DNA of 64,000 nucleotides, from assembly GCF_016862175.1 (NCBI RefSeq), contig NZ_BOML01000043.1:62001-126000 (forward strand). Reading direction: 5' to 3'. The notes under the pieces are model-generated. The model saw nothing but the letters and a program-made list of their open reading frames with translations. It was not told where the DNA came from and did not search any database. A program made the position numbers and the translations under genes. The DNA comes from Paractinoplanes durhamensis. Lineage in GTDB: Bacteria > Actinomycetota > Actinomycetes > Mycobacteriales > Micromonosporaceae. Shown one piece after another: positions 17,544-26,889 of the stretch (the stretch's first letter is position 1; every line of letters begins with the position of its first letter).

Positions 17544-18238
17544 GTTGACTGGGTCGCCCGGTCCTGCCACGTGATGTCGAGCGCCTTGCGGAACATCTCG
17601 GCCGGCTGCGCGCCGGAGACGGCCCGCTTGTTGTCGAAGACGAAGAACGGCACCCCGCTGATCCCGAGCTGGCGGGCCTGCGCCAGGTCGGCGCGGATGT
17701 CCTGCTCGTACGCCTGGGTCTCCAGGGCCTTGACCGCGTCGGCCCGGTCGAGCCCGAGCTCCACGGCCAGGTCGGCGAGAACCGCGTGGTCGGCGAGGTT
17801 GAGCCCCTCGGTGAACTCGGCCTTGAACAGCCGGTCGACCATCGGCAGCTCCTGGCCGTGCGCCTTGGCCAGGTGGATCATCCGGTGCGCGTCCAGGGTG
17901 TTGACCATGAGGGTGGTCTCGAACCGGTAGTCCAGGCCGGCCTGGGCGCCGCGCGCGGACAGCTGCGCGTGCGAGGCCTCGAACTGCGACTTCGGCATCC
18001 CGTACTGCTTGGTCAGGTAGTCGTCGGCGAGGATCGCGTCGCCCACCGCGAAGCCCGGGTTGAGCTGGAAGCTGTGGTAGCGGATCTGGACCGCGGAGCC
18101 GTGCGGGAACCGCTCGACGGCCTCTTCGAGGATGGCGTGGCCGAGGTAGCAGAACGGGCAGACGACGTCGCTCCAGACGTCCACCACGATCGGCTCGGCG
18201 GCGTGCCCGAAAACGCTGGCACTCATCAGTTGCACCAT
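17540..18238 (-). CDS. DsbA-family (FrnE-like) thioredoxin-fold oxidoreductase
   Basis: 232 aa from ATG 18238; a second in-frame ATG at 18226 is an alternative start. The active site is DVWSDVVCPFCYLGH with Cys27-Pro-Phe-Cys30, then LGISGVPFFVFDNKRAVSGAQ with the cis-Pro loop. This matches the cytosolic FrnE/2-hydroxychromene-2-carboxylate-isomerase-like branch of DsbA. It carries no signal peptide. Translationally coupled to a TetR regulator downstream, it may be a stress-inducible thiol oxidoreductase. Confidence 0.88.
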   Translation of the reverse strand: MVQLMSASVFGHAAEPIVVDVWSDVVCPFCYLGHAILEEAVERFPHGSAVQIRYHSFQLNPGFAVGDAILADDYLTKQYGMPKSQFEASHAQLSARGAQAGLDYRFETTLMVNTLDAHRMIHLAKAHGQELPMVDRLFKAEFTEGLNLADHAVLADLAVELGLDRADAVKALETQAYEQDIRADLAQARQLGISGVPFFVFDNKRAVSGAQPAEMFRKALDITWQDRATQST

Positions 18239-18343
18239 CCATCCGGTGTGCAGGTGCCGGCGTCCTCGACCGGCTCCAAAAGGATCAAAGGGGGCGGCTC
18301 GACAGCCTCGGGTTCTTCCTCGACGACCACCGGCTCGGCATTA

Positions 18344-18361
18344 CTTGACTGCATCGTCAAG
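18344..18361. promoter_or_regulatory. Candidate TetR operator upstream of the DsbA/TetR operon
   Basis: CTTGAC-tgcatc-GTCAAG is a perfect 6-bp inverted repeat lying 106 nt upstream of the DsbA-like start. A further AACTTGACC half-site lies at about 18372-18380. TTGAC/GTCAA arms are common in actinobacterial TetR operators. The pairing with the TetR gene at 16950-17543 rests on position only. Confidence 0.5.
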
Positions 18362-18410
18362 AAGCTACCAGCAACTTGACCATGCCGCCAAGATCGCCCC
18401 CTTCGGCTGA

Positions 18411-18566
18411 TCGTCGCTCATTCCGCCTGGCCGGACCCGGCCGGGCGGGACCGACAAGGTCAAGAGCGGCAAGCCGGTGACCGGCTTCACCGTCTACCTG
18501 GCGGCCTACCAGAAGAACACCCACCTGGACCGGGACAAGGACGGCGTGGCCTGCGAGAAGAAGTAG
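18411..18566 (+). pseudogene. Remnant of an excalibur calcium-binding domain gene
   Basis: The reading frame ending in TAG at 18564 encodes, near its end, HLDRDKDGVACEKK, which is the signature of the C-terminal excalibur (extracellular Ca-binding) domain with its DxDxDGxxCE pattern. The frame is closed by a stop at 18408-18410 and has no ATG; the only near-by start would be GTG 18477, giving 29 residues. Intact excalibur proteins are exported and carry a signal peptide and more Cys residues upstream, none of which is seen here. The rest of the gene therefore appears lost. It abuts the TetR gene on the other strand by 4 nt. Confidence 0.6.
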
Positions 18567-18570
18567 CGCC

Positions 18571-19239
18571 TCAGCCGCGCCTTCTCGCCAGGCCCTCCAG
18601 GAGCAGGTCGAGGGCGAACGCGAACTCGGTCTCGTCGTCGCAGCCGCTCAGCTCTCCGCTGTGCGCGACGGCGGCGGCCAGCTCGGCCACATGCGGCAGC
18701 GCGGCGAACACCTCGGGCGGGGGTGGGTCGGCGCCGGGGGCGTCGTCGAAAAGGTCCTGGCTGAAGCCGAGGATGCGGCTTCCGAGCAGGTGGATCGCGT
18801 GGTGGCAGAGATCCACCGAGCAGCCGCCGGCGCGCATGATCGCCAGCACCCGCTCGATGTGCAGCAGCACCGCCGGGGTGGGCGTGTCCCGTTCCTCGAT
18901 CACCCGGGCCGCCCACGGGTGCCGCAGCATCGTGCGCCGGGCCTGCATGATCAGTGCCCGTAGACGGTCGGTCCAGGCTCCGGCCTCATCGCCGTTCTGA
19001 TCGTCGGCGGCGATCTCGGCGGTCACCGCGTCGGCCATCGCGGCGAGAAGCGTTTCCTTGTCGCGTACGTGGTAGTAGAGCGACATCGCGTCCACGCCCA
19101 GGTGCTGGGCGAGCCGCCGCATGCTGAAGCCGGCCAGCCCGTCGCGGTCGGCCAGCTCGACGGCGGCGGCCACGATCCCCTCTCGGCTGAGCCGGCTGTT
19201 GGCGCGGGTCGGGGTGCGTTCGTCGGAGCGTCGGGCCAC
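18571..19239 (-). CDS. TetR/AcrR regulator, TetR_C-type
   Basis: 222 aa from GTG 19239. The HTH is in SMRRLAQHLGVDAMSLYYHV followed by RDKETLLAAMADAV, typical of TetR-type repressors with the class-C ligand domain; AIHLLGSRILGFSQDLF is in the C-terminal part. It is divergent from the nitroreductase operon. The 70-nt gap holds three copies of an 11-bp palindrome (19261-19303), a strong candidate for its operator, so autoregulation and control of the 19310-20617 genes are likely. Confidence 0.88.
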   Translation of the reverse strand: MARRSDERTPTRANSRLSREGIVAAAVELADRDGLAGFSMRRLAQHLGVDAMSLYYHVRDKETLLAAMADAVTAEIAADDQNGDEAGAWTDRLRALIMQARRTMLRHPWAARVIEERDTPTPAVLLHIERVLAIMRAGGCSVDLCHHAIHLLGSRILGFSQDLFDDAPGADPPPPEVFAALPHVAELAAAVAHSGELSGCDDETEFAFALDLLLEGLARRRG

Positions 19240-19260
19240 GGCGGAATCCTACTTGCTGCC

Positions 19261-19303
19261 CTACGCCGTAGGGTCTACTCTACGGCGTAGACCTACACCG
19301 TAG
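19261..19303. promoter_or_regulatory. Triple palindromic operator overlapping the nitroreductase RBS
   Basis: CTACGCCGTAG (19261-19271), CTACGGCGTAG (19280-19290) and CTACACCGTAG (19293-19303) are three copies of CTAC-N3-GTAG. The last copy runs into the AGGAGG ribosome-binding site (19302-19307) of the gene starting at 19310. Binding by the divergent TetR protein would block both promoter and ribosome site. A larger GTCTAC/GTAGAC inverted repeat embraces the middle copy. Confidence 0.7.
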
Positions 19304-19309
19304 GAGGCC

Positions 19310-19768
19310 ATGATGCCCAAGCTCCCGCCCCGATGGTTCATCCGCAGCGCCTGGCGCGCCCACCGCACCCTGCTCCGTGTCACCGCCGACCGGGTCGGCC
19401 TGTCCGCCCCCACGCCCGGCGGCAAATTCGGCATGCTCCGGCTGACCACCACCGGCCGGCGATCCGGGCGCCCGCGGGGCGTCGTCCTCGGCTACCTGGA
19501 GGACGGCGACCGCCTGGTCACCCTGGCCATGAACGGCTGGGACCGGGCCGACCCCGCCTGGTGGCTCAACCTGCAAGCCGACCCGCACGCCGGCGTCGAC
19601 CTGGTCACCGGCTCGCACCCGGTGACCGCGCGCGAGGCCACCGGCGAGGAGCGGGAGCGCCTCTGGTCGGCCCTGCTCAACTGCACCGGCTACGGCGACC
19701 TGGCGGGCTTCGCCGCCCAGCGCGGCCGGGAAACCGCCGTCGTCGTCCTCGATCCGGTGGCCGGATGA
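19310..19768 (+). CDS. Nitroreductase family deazaflavin-dependent (Ddn-like) oxidoreductase
   Basis: 152 aa from ATG 19310 behind a perfect AGGAGG (ATG 19313 is also possible). Family signatures are the N-terminal helix, LRLTTTGRRSGRPRGVVLGYL and PAWWLNLQADPHAGVDL, as in Ddn/DUF385 split-barrel proteins that bind the deazaflavin cofactor F420. Such enzymes reduce quinones or nitro compounds. It heads a small operon with a DoxX-like membrane protein and an SRPBCC protein, under the triple operator just upstream. Confidence 0.87.
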   Translation: MMPKLPPRWFIRSAWRAHRTLLRVTADRVGLSAPTPGGKFGMLRLTTTGRRSGRPRGVVLGYLEDGDRLVTLAMNGWDRADPAWWLNLQADPHAGVDLVTGSHPVTAREATGEERERLWSALLNCTGYGDLAGFAAQRGRETAVVVLDPVAG

Positions 19769-19803
19769 GGGTTGGCGGCGGCGAAACTGGAGATCGTAGG
19801 GGC

Positions 19804-20208
19804 ATGAGCCGATCCTCCGGAGCCGTCCTGCGCGGGCTGGGCCAGGCCGCGCTCGGCGCTGTCCTGCTCACCGCCGGCAGCGGCCACCTGACCACCAAAC
19901 GGCAGGAGTTCCAGGCGCAGGTGCCGTCCTGGTTCCCGGTCGACCCCGACCGGGTGGTGCTGGTGTCCGGGTTCGCCGAGCTGGCGCTGGGCGCGGCACT
20001 GCTGACGACCTGGCGGCAACCGGCCCGCCGCCTGCTGGGTACGGCCGTGGCCGGCTTCTTCGTCGGCGTGTTCCCCGGCAACATCGCCCAGTTCGTCGAG
20101 CGCAAGGACGGCTTCGGCCTCGACACCGACGGAAAGCGCGCCCTGCGCCTGCTCGGCCAGCCGGCCTTGGTGGCCTGGGCGCTGGCCGCGACGCGCGCTC
20201 TGAAATGA
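19804..20208 (+). CDS. DoxX-like small membrane protein
   Basis: 134 aa from ATG 19804. About four hydrophobic segments are visible: LGQAALGAVLLTAGSGHL, VVLVSGFAELALGAALL, LGTAVAGFFVGVFPGNIAQF and the C-terminal LGQPALVAWALAATRALK. The pattern SGFAELALGA fits small DoxX/DoxX-like quinone-associated membrane proteins. It lies 35 nt after the nitroreductase and 7 nt before the SRPBCC gene, so co-transcription is likely. The exact role is unknown. Confidence 0.75.
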   Translation: MSRSSGAVLRGLGQAALGAVLLTAGSGHLTTKRQEFQAQVPSWFPVDPDRVVLVSGFAELALGAALLTTWRQPARRLLGTAVAGFFVGVFPGNIAQFVERKDGFGLDTDGKRALRLLGQPALVAWALAATRALK

Positions 20209-20215
20209 TCGGTGG

Positions 20216-20617
20216 GTGGCTACGGTTCGCGCCGAGGCGCTCATCAATCTGCCCGCCGCGGACGTCTGGGCTGCCATCGCGGACGTCGGTGCTGTCCACG
20301 AACGACTGCTGCCGGGCCGGGTGGCCTCCGCGAGCATCGACGGTGACATCCGCATCCTGACGATGCCCGACGGCTCCGAGATCCGCGAGCTCATCATTTC
20401 CATCGACAACGAAGAACAGCGTCTTGCGTACGCGGTGGTCGGCGGCCAGAAGCTGCCGCTGACCTACCACCATGCGACGTTTCAGGTCTTCGCCGAGGGT
20501 CAGGGCAGCCGGCTGGTCTGGCTGACCGACGTCCTGCCGCACGACATGGCACCCGCGGTGCGGGCCCGCACCGAGCGCGGCATCGTCGAGCTGAAGGCGA
20601 CTCTCGAAGCCGCCTGA
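20216..20617 (+). CDS. SRPBCC (START/Bet v1-like) protein
   Basis: 133 aa from GTG 20216. The sequence begins MATVRAEALINLPAADVWAA and continues with GAVHERLLPGRV and PLTYHHATFQVF, the order expected of polyketide-cyclase/START-like hydrophobic pocket proteins. It ends the operon controlled by the triple operator. Small SRPBCC proteins bind lipids or aromatic ligands; the ligand here is not evident. Confidence 0.82.
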   Translation: MATVRAEALINLPAADVWAAIADVGAVHERLLPGRVASASIDGDIRILTMPDGSEIRELIISIDNEEQRLAYAVVGGQKLPLTYHHATFQVFAEGQGSRLVWLTDVLPHDMAPAVRARTERGIVELKATLEAA

Positions 20618-20666
20618 CCATCGCCGCCCAGCCGGTCGGTGCGACCGGTGTCCCAGGCTCGCCGGT

Positions 20667-21047
20667 CTACTCCCAGGTTTTGGCGTTGCGGGCGAAGACC
20701 TCCGGGTCGCTGTGCAGCGGAATCACGCACAGGATGTGCCCGCCGGGAACGCGCAGGATCCGGCACCCCAGCCAGCGGTTGATCTCCACCGCTCCCAGCC
20801 CGAGCAGCCGGGCGGTCTCGGCGTCGACGTCGTCGGTCTCGATGTCCATGTGATAGCGGGCCTCGTCGTCGACCGCCTGCACGGCCACGGTCAGCCCGGC
20901 CAGGATGCCCGGCAGCGAGGTGAACTGCTCCTCGTCCGGGACCGGGGTGGCGGGCACGCCGAGCGCCGCCGACCAGAAGGCGGCGGCCTTGGCGGCCTCG
21001 CCGGTCGGCGCGTCGATCAGCAGGGTGGACAACCGGCTCCGATGCAT
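20667..21047 (-). CDS. VOC-family (glyoxalase-like) protein
   Basis: 126 aa from ATG 21047. Two half-domains are visible: STLLIDAPTGEAAKAAAFWS with ALGVPATPVP, and YHMDIETDDVDAETARLL followed by ILRVPGGHILCVI. This is the layout of actinobacterial glyoxalase-like VOC proteins. The metal ligands are only partly recognisable, so it may be a binding protein rather than an enzyme. It is convergent with the SRPBCC gene and appears monocistronic. Confidence 0.8.
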   Translation of the reverse strand: MHRSRLSTLLIDAPTGEAAKAAAFWSAALGVPATPVPDEEQFTSLPGILAGLTVAVQAVDDEARYHMDIETDDVDAETARLLGLGAVEINRWLGCRILRVPGGHILCVIPLHSDPEVFARNAKTWE

Positions 21048-21268
21048 CCGAACAGGTTACGGCGGCCGGGCGGTCCCGGGCAGCCCCGGAGAGGTAGGCC
21101 CGGGTCCGGTGGCGACTATTCAGGGTGCCGGTCGTGCACCACGCGTGCGTCCGCCCCGTGAGCCGCCTCGTACTTCCACCGGTTCGGCCGTCGGGCCTCG
21201 GGCGCCCCGGAGCGCCTGTTGTCGGGACGGACTGAGTCTCGCAGTTGCTCGGGCGGCGCGACAGCGAG

Positions 21269-21916
21269 TTATCGGCGGCTCCAGATCATGGTGCCGATGG
21301 GGCGTGGGCGGGTGTCGGTCCAGGCGTGGAACTGGCGGACGGCCAGGTCGTCGGAGCGCCACCATCGGTCGCACGGGCCGGATGCCTCGGGGACGGGAGA
21401 CAACGGAGCGAGGAGTTCGGTCAGCTGGTCGTCGTCGGGCCGGGTGGGCACCCAAGTTTCCAGCGACGACGGCGTCACCGGGTCCCAGCCGGCCAGCTCG
21501 TCCATCAGTGCGTGGCTTTCGATCAGGTGGTCGAACGATGTCCACACCTCCAGAAACGGTCCGCCGGCTCGCACCCCGACCCGGCCGTCGGTGTGCGCCA
21601 GATAGAACACCGGGGACGACACAAGCTCGCCGTACCAGTCGAACGACCATCCGCGGCGCTCGGCGTGGACCGCTTCGAGCAGGTCGAACCGCCAGCGGCG
21701 TACGCTGTCCAGCCGTTGATCTCTGATTCGGACGCTGCGGCGTACGTCGTAATTCAAGCCGCCGAAACGGGCCGTGAAGCCTTCACGCCGTACGGCGAAA
21801 TCGGTTGCCTGATCCCGCAGGGATGACTGAGGCGCCGCAGGCGGCTCCACCCACGCTCGGCGTAGGAAAGCCTGGGCCCTCGGGGAAAGTCCGTGCGGGT
21901 CGTCGAGGACGTGCAT
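21269..21916 (-). CDS. Hypothetical protein
   Basis: 215 aa from ATG 21916. I do not recognise the family. It is soluble, with no signal peptide or membrane segment, and rich in Trp and Arg: FDLLEAVHAERRGWSFDWYG, LEVWTSFDHLIESHALMDEL and the C-terminal RPIGTMIWSRR. The 221 nt downstream, to 21048, hold no gene. It is 9 nt after the stop of the amidohydrolase gene on the same strand, so the two probably share a transcript. Confidence 0.7.
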   Translation of the reverse strand: MHVLDDPHGLSPRAQAFLRRAWVEPPAAPQSSLRDQATDFAVRREGFTARFGGLNYDVRRSVRIRDQRLDSVRRWRFDLLEAVHAERRGWSFDWYGELVSSPVFYLAHTDGRVGVRAGGPFLEVWTSFDHLIESHALMDELAGWDPVTPSSLETWVPTRPDDDQLTELLAPLSPVPEASGPCDRWWRSDDLAVRQFHAWTDTRPRPIGTMIWSRR

Positions 21917-21925
21917 GTGGGTTTC

Positions 21926-22753
21926 CTAGATGCGGGTGCGGTCGGTGCTGCGCGGGTCGTCGACCTGGCGGGTGCGGTAGATGTCGCCCCTGTTGGCCTC
22001 GGCTCGCCATGGACGGGCCAGGTCGATCGGGATGTGGAACTCGGGGGCGGTGCGGTCCAGGGTGACGATGGCCAGCTCGTTCCCGGCGGTGATGGTGGCC
22101 GGCTCGCTGCCGTCGGGGCCGAAGATCGTCGAGGGCATCAAGCCGGCGCTCTGGTGGGGGACGGACAGGCTCAGCCAATAGTTGTGGATCGCGGCCAGGG
22201 CCTGGGCCTTGCGGTAGAAGATCTTGTCGACCGGCCAGGCCGAGAGCAGCACGCAGTCCACGCCGAGGCGGTCGTACTCGGCGAACAGCTGCGGGAAATT
22301 CACCTCGATGCAGATCAGGCAGCCGAATTTGTAGCCGTCCACCTCGAAGACGATCGGCTCGAAACCGGGGCTGTAGAAGCGGGTGATCTCGGTGTTCGAG
22401 CAGAAGCGCTTGTCGTAGCGGGTGACGATCTCGCCGCGGTCGGAGATCACGTAGAGGCTGTTGTGCGGGCGGTGCGGCGGGGTCAGCGGGTGCGCGGAGC
22501 CGATCACCACCCACATGCCGAGCTCGGTGGCCAGGTCGGCGGTCGCCGCCAGCTCGCCGCGGACGGTGGTCCAGTCGACGTCGGCCCAGTCGGCGACCTG
22601 CTCCTTCGCATACCCCGACAGGAAGCCCTCGGGGAGGTGGATCAGGCGGACGCCGGCCGTCGCGGCCTGGCGCATCAGCTCGCGAGCGGTGCGGCCGTTG
22701 TGCCGGGGGTCGGTGCTTCCGGCCGGCTGGGTGGTGGCGATCCGCAGCGACAT
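21926..22753 (-). CDS. Carbon-nitrogen hydrolase (nitrilase superfamily)
   Basis: 275 aa from ATG 22753. The catalytic Glu-Lys-Cys triad is visible: LPEGFLSG (Glu42), RYDKRFCSN (Lys115) and FGCLICIEVNFP (Cys148). Such enzymes hydrolyse amides, N-carbamoyl compounds or nitriles. It is divergent from a methyltransferase gene with only 38 nt between the starts, and is followed by a hypothetical protein. The substrate is unknown. Confidence 0.88.
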   Translation of the reverse strand: MSLRIATTQPAGSTDPRHNGRTARELMRQAATAGVRLIHLPEGFLSGYAKEQVADWADVDWTTVRGELAATADLATELGMWVVIGSAHPLTPPHRPHNSLYVISDRGEIVTRYDKRFCSNTEITRFYSPGFEPIVFEVDGYKFGCLICIEVNFPQLFAEYDRLGVDCVLLSAWPVDKIFYRKAQALAAIHNYWLSLSVPHQSAGLMPSTIFGPDGSEPATITAGNELAIVTLDRTAPEFHIPIDLARPWRAEANRGDIYRTRQVDDPRSTDRTRI

Positions 22754-22791
22754 CGCGGAATCCTGTCACACCCCTTTGGAAGGATGGGGGC

Positions 22792-23571
22792 ATGACAAAT
22801 CTCGGGCAGGTCTTCAACGAGGTGCCGGAGCTGTATGACCGGGTCCGGCCCGGTTATCCGCCCGAGCTGTTCGCCGACCTCGCCGACCTCGACGGTCTGG
22901 GCCCGGGGTCGTCGGTGCTGGAGGTGGGCGCCGGCACCGGGCACGCGACCGTGCCGTTGGCCGCGCTCGGCTGCACGGTGACCGCGCTCGAGCCGGGTGC
23001 CGAGATGGCGGCGATCGCCCGCCGGAAGCTGGGAAACTATCCGAATGTCACCGTGCGGACGACCTCGTTCGAGGAGTGGGACGATCGCGGCGCCCGCTTC
23101 GACGCGGTGGTGGCCGCGTCGTCGTGGCATTGGATCGATCCGGCGACGGGCTGGCAGCGGGCCCACGACGTGCTGAAACCCGGCGGCCGGCTGGCCGTGC
23201 TGGGCAACGTCGTCCACCGCCGGGAGGACGAGCCCGAGATGTACGCGGAGACCGCCGACCTGCACGAGCGGTTCGCCCCGGGCGACCCCGACTGGGGGCA
23301 TCCGCCGCTGGAGGATGAGGTGCGCGCGGAGGGCTTCGACTGGAGTTCGCTGTTCTCGCCGGCCGAGACCAGGTGGTACCCGACCGTTCAATGGTTGGAC
23401 GGCAACGGCTTCGCCGACCTTTTGCGGACGAATTCGCCGTACCGGAAATTGGACCCGGCCGTGCGGGAGCCGTTGCTCGACGCCATCGCCGAGCGGATCC
23501 GTTCCCGCATGGGCGACCGGGCGGCGCGCCGCTACCTGAGCGTCGCCCGGGTCGGCACGATTCGGTCGTAG
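22792..23571 (+). CDS. Class I SAM-dependent methyltransferase
   Basis: 259 aa from ATG 22792. Motif I is VLEVGAGTGHATVPLAALG, the acidic loop is ALEPGAEM, and ASSWHWIDPATGWQRAHDVL with LKPGGRLAVLG are motifs II-III of small-molecule methyltransferases. The early segment YDRVRPGYPPELF is common in this family (UbiE/Methyltransf_11-like). The stop overlaps the frame of the remnant that follows. Confidence 0.88.
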   Translation: MTNLGQVFNEVPELYDRVRPGYPPELFADLADLDGLGPGSSVLEVGAGTGHATVPLAALGCTVTALEPGAEMAAIARRKLGNYPNVTVRTTSFEEWDDRGARFDAVVAASSWHWIDPATGWQRAHDVLKPGGRLAVLGNVVHRREDEPEMYAETADLHERFAPGDPDWGHPPLEDEVRAEGFDWSSLFSPAETRWYPTVQWLDGNGFADLLRTNSPYRKLDPAVREPLLDAIAERIRSRMGDRAARRYLSVARVGTIRS

Positions 23572-23587
23572 CGGGGGAAGGGCAGGT

Positions 23588-23731
23588 CACAGCGGCCCGT
23601 CGCTGCGGTCGGCGCTGGTCTACTACCACCACACCGAGCTGCTGGCCCACGTGTTCTTCCAGGAGCTGGGCATTCCGTATCCCGACGGCCACGACATCGC
23701 CGACGAATCGCTCGGTTCCTACTACGACTGA
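23588..23731 (+). pseudogene. 3' remnant of an unidentified gene
   Basis: After the methyltransferase stop, another frame runs to a TGA at 23729-23731 and encodes LVYYHHTELLAHVFFQELGI followed by a PYPDGHD segment and the terminal GSYYD. The amino-acid composition and wobble-position GC look like genuine coding sequence, yet no start codon precedes it in frame before the methyltransferase gene. I do not recognise the parent family. It is most simply the tail of a gene whose 5' part was deleted; an unannotated short protein from a non-standard start is less likely. Confidence 0.4.
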
Positions 23732-23781
23732 ACGGCCGCGCGGGGGCGTCGCCGGCGGCGGTCGGTCCCTATTCTGGGGCG

Positions 23782-24489
23782 GTGGATGCCGTCCTGCTGT
23801 TGTCGCTCGCCGGGCTGGCGCTCGTCGACAGCACCAGCATCGGGACGCTGTTCATCCCGGTCTGGCTGCTGCTGACGCCGGGCGGGATTCGCGCCACACG
23901 GCTGCTCGGCTATCTCGGCACGATCGCCGGTTTCTACTTCGTGGCCGGCCTGCTGCTGGTCGTGGGCGGCAGCCGGGTCGCGGCCGCCGCCGGCGGGCTC
24001 GGGGACAGCCGGCCTCTGCTGATCGCCCAGCTCGTGGTCGGGCTGGCGCTGTTCGCGCTGAGCTTCTGGGTGGAGAAACGCAAGGCCGCCGCGGCCGCCG
24101 CCGTCGCGCGCTGGCGCGATCGGGCCGTCGGCGGTGCGTCCGGGTCGGGGGCGCTGACCGGGCTCGCTCTGCTCGCGGCGCTGGCCGAGGTGGCCACGAT
24201 GCTGCCCTACCTGGGGGCGATCGGCATGATGGCGACGGCCGGGCTGCCGGGCTGGTCGACGGCGGTGCTGCTGGCCGGCTACTGCGTGGTGATGATCCTG
24301 CCGGCGCTGGCGCTGTTCCTGCTGCGCGTCTCCGGTCCGGCCTGGGTGGAGAGGGTGCTGCAGCGGCTGAACGCCTGGATCATGGCCCGGAGCAGCGGAA
24401 TGCTGAGCTGGGTGCTGGGCATAGCCGGCTTCCTGGTGGCCCGCGACGCCGCCGCCCGCCTGTGGTTCCCCCAACTGATGGGCGGTTAG
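23782..24489 (+). CDS. GAP-family (Sap/LysE-fold) membrane protein
   Basis: 235 aa from GTG 23782. About six transmembrane segments are visible, starting AVLLLSLAGLALVDSTSIGT and including ATRLLGYLGTIAGFYFVAGL and GALTGLALLAALAEVATMLP, with a charged loop around WVEKRKAAAA. This is the pattern of the GAP (Sap, sulfolipid-1-addressing-like) family related to LysE-type exporters. A role in exporting a glycopeptidolipid or lipid is known for mycobacterial relatives; here it is inference. Confidence 0.8.
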   Translation: MDAVLLLSLAGLALVDSTSIGTLFIPVWLLLTPGGIRATRLLGYLGTIAGFYFVAGLLLVVGGSRVAAAAGGLGDSRPLLIAQLVVGLALFALSFWVEKRKAAAAAAVARWRDRAVGGASGSGALTGLALLAALAEVATMLPYLGAIGMMATAGLPGWSTAVLLAGYCVVMILPALALFLLRVSGPAWVERVLQRLNAWIMARSSGMLSWVLGIAGFLVARDAAARLWFPQLMGG

Positions 24490-24589
24490 CGGACGTACCG
24501 ATCATGGGGTGGGTGCGGAATACTCCAAGTCTGGGCGGTCACCGGTCGGCAACCCGCTTCGTTCGTTTTTGCCACTTACGCAGAAAGAA

Positions 24590-24621
24590 GGGCCAGGGCC
24601 AGCTCTGCTGGGCCCCGGCCC
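24590..24621 (-). terminator. Hairpin terminator after the aldehyde dehydrogenase gene
   Basis: Two arms pair almost perfectly around a TCT/AGA loop (GGGCCAGGGCCAGC with GCTGGGCCCCGGCCC; one G-T pair, one bulged C). On the minus strand the hairpin is followed by CTTCTTTCT, a modest pyrimidine-rich tail. It lies 63 nt past the aldehyde dehydrogenase stop. The convergent GAP gene ends at 24489, so the hairpin may also insulate the two. Confidence 0.6.
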
Positions 24622-24683
24622 GGCCTCGGCGTGAGCGACGGTCTGGGCCATGCAACCAGCTACGACATCCTGAAGTTGATCTT

Positions 24684-26117
<1,434 letters not shown>

Positions 26118-26159
26118 CTGCCCAGTGGACGGTGTCGTCCCGGGTTTCGGCAGCCATCG

Positions 26160-26189
26160 CGTGCACGCTGGGGCGCCAATTCGTGCACG
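26160..26189. promoter_or_regulatory. Paired palindromes between aldehyde dehydrogenase and IclR genes
   Basis: The palindromic octamer CGTGCACG occurs at 26160-26167 and again at 26182-26189, 22 bp apart, about two helical turns. The pair lies in the 109-nt divergent gap, 38 nt upstream of the IclR start. It is a plausible operator for the IclR protein acting on both genes. Confidence 0.45.
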
Positions 26190-26226
26190 GTGCCGGCGGG
26201 GCGGACCGGATCAGTACGCTGGACGC

Positions 26227-26889
26227 ATGCCGGAACTGCCGCAGTCGCAGACGCTGCACCGCGGGATCCGCATTCTCGAACTCCTCGCGGCGGCCGGTTC
26301 GCCGCAGACGATCGCCGAGGTCGGGGCGGGGCTCGGGGTGCATCGGTCGATCACCTACCGGCTGCTGCGCACGCTCGAGGACCATCGGCTGGTCGAGCGG
26401 GACGCGGGCGGGCGCTATTGGCTCGGGCTCGGGTTGACCGGGCTGGCCCGCGGGGTGCGCAACGATCTGCAGGCGGCGGCCGGGCCGCGGCTCAACGCCC
26501 TCGCCGGTGAGCTCGGGATGACCGCCTTCCTGGTGGTCCGGGCGGGGGACGAGGCGGTGACCGTGGTCAGCGTGGAACCGCAGGACACGGCCGCCCATGT
26601 CACCTATCGGCCGGGCACCCGGCATCCGGTGGACCGCGGGGCGCCGGGGGTGGCGATGCTCATCCCGGAAGCGCCCGCGGCGTCGGACCGGCCGGAGCTG
26701 GTGGCGGCCCGGGAGACGGGGTGGGCGGTGTCGTTCGGCGAGGTGCTTCCGGGGCTGCGGTCGGTTGCCGCGCCGGTTGTCGGGGCGCGGGCGGCGATCG
26801 CGGTGGTCTACGTCGACGAGAGCGCGGACGTGGAGCGGATCGGGCGGGCGCTGGTCGATGCGGCGGCGAAGATCGCGGCCGGGATCTGA
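26227..26889 (+). CDS. IclR-family transcriptional regulator
   Basis: 220 aa from ATG 26227. The N-terminal winged HTH reads TLHRGIRILELLAAAGSPQT, then EVGAGLGVHRSITYRLLRTL. The C-terminal GAF-like effector domain contains RPGTRHPVDRGAPGVAML. It is divergent from the aldehyde dehydrogenase and its stop overlaps the start of the GNAT gene (TGATG). It probably controls the aldehyde dehydrogenase and itself. Because the homogentisate operon has an IclR-like palindrome, this protein is also a candidate for that site, though it is 18 kb away. Confidence 0.88.
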   Translation: MPELPQSQTLHRGIRILELLAAAGSPQTIAEVGAGLGVHRSITYRLLRTLEDHRLVERDAGGRYWLGLGLTGLARGVRNDLQAAAGPRLNALAGELGMTAFLVVRAGDEAVTVVSVEPQDTAAHVTYRPGTRHPVDRGAPGVAMLIPEAPAASDRPELVAARETGWAVSFGEVLPGLRSVAAPVVGARAAIAVVYVDESADVERIGRALVDAAAKIAAGI

